Source: Cercospora beticola
Lineage: Eukaryota; Ascomycota; Dothideomycetes; Mycosphaerellales; Mycosphaerellaceae
Length of the DNA: 64,000 bases
Direction of reading: 5' to 3'
Assembly (NCBI RefSeq): GCF_033473495.1
Contig: NC_088935.1
Location: forward strand, 1,488,001-1,552,000
Both the position numbers and the translations under genes were made by a program. Below are positions 61,347 to 64,000 of the stretch, in pieces (position 1 is the first letter of the stretch; the number at the start of each line of letters is the position of its first letter). Under the pieces are notes generated by a model. That model was not told the origin of the DNA and made no database searches. It saw only the letters and a program-made list of their open reading frames with translations.

Positions 61347-62520
61347 ATGGCAGAAATCAACTTCAACAAGGACTCGCCGATCAAGGAGGTGCAGATCGAG
61401 GCGCTGGTGGCCATGCGAATCATCAAACACGCGACTACGACGTATCCCACACCGAGCACCGGTTTCCTGCTTGGCCTCGACGTCAACTCTCAGATCCAAG
61501 TGACGAACTCGTTCCCCTTCCCAGCCGCTGTGCCGGAGGCCTCTACCTCGAACGACCCCTATCACCAGCAGGATGCCGCCTCGCTCGCCGCCGCCGCTCC
61601 ACGCGCCAAGAGCAATGTCGCCTACCAGAATGAGATGATTAAATTCCTGCGCGAGGTGAACACAGATGCGCAAAATGTTGGATGGTATATCAGCTGTAAC
61701 ATGGGTGGTTTCATCAACCAGAACTTTGTGGAGAACCAATACTTCTACCAGCGGGCTCAGGACGAGCGCACAGTGGCGCTTGTCTTCGATGTGTCACGCA
61801 GCAGCCAAGGGTCGTTGAGCCTGAAGGCTTACCGCTTGTCGCCCAGCTTCATGGCTGCGTACAAGGAGGGCAAATTCACTACAGAAAGGTGAGACTGGCA
61901 GCACGCATTGTCGCGAAATAACACTGACACACACCCGCAGCATTCAAAAGTCCAACTTGCGATTCCAGGATATCTTGGTCGAGCTTCCAGTGCAAATCCA
62001 CAACTCACACTTGCTCACAAGCTTCCTGCACCAATTACCGAAGGAGGCACCGAAGAAGACCGCCTTGGACTTCCCAGCGTCTCTCGCTGAGCTGTCCCGG
62101 GATCCAGAGATTTCCGATACTCCTCTGGCACCAAACCTCGACAGCCTGGACTTATCCATCGACCCATTCCTGGAGAAGACTTGCGATCTGATTTTGGATA
62201 GCATAGAGCAGCACCAGACCGAGAACAACAACGCACAGTACTACCAGCGATCACTTGCGCGAGAACAGGCCAAGATCACAACATGGCAGCAGAAGCGCAA
62301 GCAGGAGAACGCGCTCCGCGTCCAGCAGAAGCAGCCACCTCTTCCAGAAGATGAATGGCAAAAGCTTTTCAAGCTGCCTCAGGAGCCATCTCGCCTCGAG
62401 TCGCTGCTGGTCGGCAGACAGGTCGAGCAGTACGCCAGACAAGTGGATGGATTCTCCGCCGTTGTCACTGGAAAGATGTTCGGTGTCAAGGGTAACCTTT
62501 TGCCTGGCGAGACTGTTTGA
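61347..62520 (+). CDS. eif3h: Translation initiation factor eIF3 subunit h
   Basis: Two exons, 61347-61888 and 61941-62520, with intron 61889-61940 (52 nt, GTGAGA...CAG), give 373 residues. The MPN domain is at the N-terminus: [45 protein letters not shown], then [26 protein letters not shown] and [23 protein letters not shown]. The JAMM metalloprotease His residues are not conserved, as expected for this non-catalytic subunit. The C-terminal helical part has [18 protein letters not shown]. eIF3h belongs to the non-core part of eIF3 found in filamentous fungi and animals but absent from budding yeast, consistent with the organism assignment. Confidence 0.95.
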
Positions 62521-63103
62521 GGTGATGGAATTGATGTTGAACATGGGTCGGGTCTGCATAGCGCGGCGTTCGGAGCTGGATGGAATGAGTAATGCCATAA
62601 AGGGCATAGAGTTCGGAAGCACTCTCAAAAGTTGGAGTGCCATCGATGGATGCCCAAAGACGACGCGATGCGCCCTGTGAGGTTGACGTTGAGCTGAGAA
62701 GCTGTCGACCTTGTGGGTAGACACGAAGTTAGACGCCAGTTTGGCTGTGATGCTCTACGAACATAGATGAAATCCTTCTGCTGTGCTTCCAGCACTTGCT
62801 ACAGATCCATCCACCGATTCAGCCCGCGCCTCCCACCCAGAGATATAAGGTTGCATGCGCGCCAGCATGCTCAAATGACAGCACGGCTTGCGGTTGTTCC
62901 AATAACACCACATTCGCATTCACAGCTGTGTCAGTGCAGGCAACGCGTGACACCCCAGAGAGAGCATGCGTGCATATCTGCCGCTGGTCAAACATCAAAG
63001 ATAGTTACGGTCATTATTATAAAAAGCTTTATACACCTCTCCTCTCCATCTCATTCTCCAGAAACGTCCTCCTGACTCATAAAAGCATATTCACATTCTT
63101 CAT
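62521..63103. other. Convergent 3' region between eIF3h and methyltransferase
   Basis: About 580 bp of 3'-end sequence for both flanking genes. AT-rich near 63005-63105. No gene was recognised. Confidence 0.45.
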
Positions 63104-64000
63104 TTAGAACTCCTCCTTCCTCGCCCAACCAACAAGAGATCTCCATCCCGCATTCCCCTTACCACCCTCCTCCAAAGCCTTAGCGACATCACCCATAACA
63201 CGCTTCTCGCTACGTCCCATCTCGACATTGAGCTTGAGCATCCATTGCTCCCACATCCTCGCGCCAACGAGACCAGTCATGGCGCGGACATCGGTCGTGC
63301 TACCCGTGAGCGGGGGCTCGAATTGCATGACAGTGCCATCAGTGTTGATGGATCGCTCAACGATGGAGGTGGTACTGGACATGGTAGCCCTCTTACCCGC
63401 ATCATTCCATCGAGGAACAACATCGGCGACAGGAAGCACCATCCAAGCACGCTTGATGTCACAGAATCCAGCACGCTTCAGACGTGGAAGGAAGCTCTTG
63501 CCAGCGGCAGGGTCGTAGCCACGGGTCTTGAGGTTGAAGGCGAATTCGACGCCGAGGGCCTGGCTGACGGCATCGGTGTGGACCATTTCAGCATCGAGAA
63601 GGTCAAACTCGAGGTAGCCGCCTGGCTTCAAGCAGCGGAGGCATTCGCGGAGGGTCAAGTCCCACTCATCCGCAGCGAAACCCTTTGGCCAGGTGGTCTT
63701 GAGGTGGGTGTAAAGGTTGCGAGCAGAGATGACATCGAAGTGTCCATCAGCGAAGGGCAGTTCCCAGAGCCTTGGAGAAGTGACGACGTGGTGGTTGATT
63801 GGTCCTTCGAGAGACAAGACGTGGGCTTCGATATCAGATGCAACAGTCGTGAAAACCTCGGCATTTGGGTGCTCTTGAGCAACAGACCAGGCCCAGCTGC
63901 AGTTGACTTGACCGGCAAGATCGAGGATTCGGACGTCCTTGCGGCTCTTGAAGCTTGACACGATTGGGCTGGTGAGGAGCTTGCCTCCATTGACCTCACG
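63104..64000 (-). CDS. SAM-dependent methyltransferase, 5' end beyond window
   Basis: The frame is open from the right edge to a stop at 63104, at least 298 residues; the true start lies outside (REVNGGKLLTSPIVSSFKSRKDV precedes the core). Class I methyltransferase features are visible: motif I region RILDLAGQVNCSWAW, in which the usual Asp-x-Gly-x-Gly is altered; a second acidic strand end; LWELPFADGHFDVISARNLYTHL (motif II-like); CLRCLKPGGYLEFDLLD (post-motif GG). The closing Trp-rich GWARKEEF is intact. It resembles fungal TAM/UMTA-type orphan methyltransferases. Whether the altered motif I still binds SAM is not evident from sequence. Confidence 0.82.
   Translation of the reverse strand, partial: REVNGGKLLTSPIVSSFKSRKDVRILDLAGQVNCSWAWSVAQEHPNAEVFTTVASDIEAHVLSLEGPINHHVVTSPRLWELPFADGHFDVISARNLYTHLKTTWPKGFAADEWDLTLRECLRCLKPGGYLEFDLLDAEMVHTDAVSQALGVEFAFNLKTRGYDPAAGKSFLPRLKRAGFCDIKRAWMVLPVADVVPRWNDAGKRATMSSTTSIVERSINTDGTVMQFEPPLTGSTTDVRAMTGLVGARMWEQWMLKLNVEMGRSEKRVMGDVAKALEEGGKGNAGWRSLVGWARKEEF

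Noticed and set aside
61266..61739. 157-residue minus-strand ORF across the eIF3h start
   Set aside because: Antisense to the conserved MPN domain of eIF3h and overlapping its promoter.
1..64000. tRNA or rRNA genes, CRISPR arrays, secondary-metabolite cluster, viral or toxin genes
   Set aside because: No B-box-plus-cloverleaf tRNA pattern, no spaced direct repeats, no PKS/NRPS/terpene backbone genes and no viral or toxin-like proteins were recognised on reading both strands.

Overview
The window is nuclear DNA of a filamentous ascomycete (Pezizomycotina). The evidence is 40-75 nt GT-AG introns with CTRAC-like branch sites, densely packed monocistronic genes on both strands, an SREBP-type bHLH factor with the diagnostic tyrosine, UV damage endonuclease, Prm1, a DHA2-type MFS transporter and a GAP-type permease. 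A Dothideomycete (Mycosphaerellales/Capnodiales-like) is my best guess, but that is inference from gene style and not a database result. I found no bacterial, plasmid, phage or CRISPR content.

Layout. 1-9.4 kb: an unrecognised proline-rich protein (runs off the left edge), LSM1 (mRNA decapping) head-to-head with VPS39 (HOPS tethering), then a spliced amino-acid permease. 10.7-20.3 kb: five minus-strand genes, a DysF/Pex24-type peroxin, the SREBP factor, a 14-TM MFS transporter and LEO1 (Paf1 complex), following the permease. 20.7-27.5 kb: a MOB-family kinase activator containing a GC-AG intron, TRS65 (TRAPPII) head-to-head with MMS2 (UEV), and a membrane-anchored hotdog thioesterase. 27.8-35.9 kb: a plus-strand run of a tail-anchored coiled-coil protein, a small mitochondrial-type protein, the UVE1 endonuclease with a possible upstream mitochondrial start, AP-3 sigma and a disordered protein. 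36.7-38.3 kb: two unrecognised ORFs. 39.8-51.8 kb: PRM1, a weak candidate gene, an SMP/C2 tricalbin-like protein, and CWF19 head-to-head with GPN1. 51.8-60 kb: two large gene-poor stretches around a Q/H-rich C2H2 factor, the second holding a short TA-flanked inverted-repeat element (MITE). 60.0-64 kb: an omega-like glutathione transferase with a 25-nt micro-exon, eIF3h head-to-head with it, and a SAM methyltransferase cut by the right edge.

Most genes are core housekeeping functions (membrane traffic: VPS39, TRS65, AP-3 sigma, tricalbin; RNA metabolism and transcription: LSM1, LEO1, CWF19, GPN1, eIF3h; genome maintenance: MMS2, UVE1). There is no sign of a secondary-metabolite cluster or a coherent novel multi-gene system. 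Four divergent gene pairs are separated by only about 180-250 bp, so their promoters are probably shared. The most interesting items are the alternative UVE1 start, the GC-AG intron, the catalytic micro-exon, the MITE and the long gene-free region upstream of the zinc-finger gene. Exon boundaries were derived by hand from splice-site consensus, reading frame and family continuity, and no transcript data were available.
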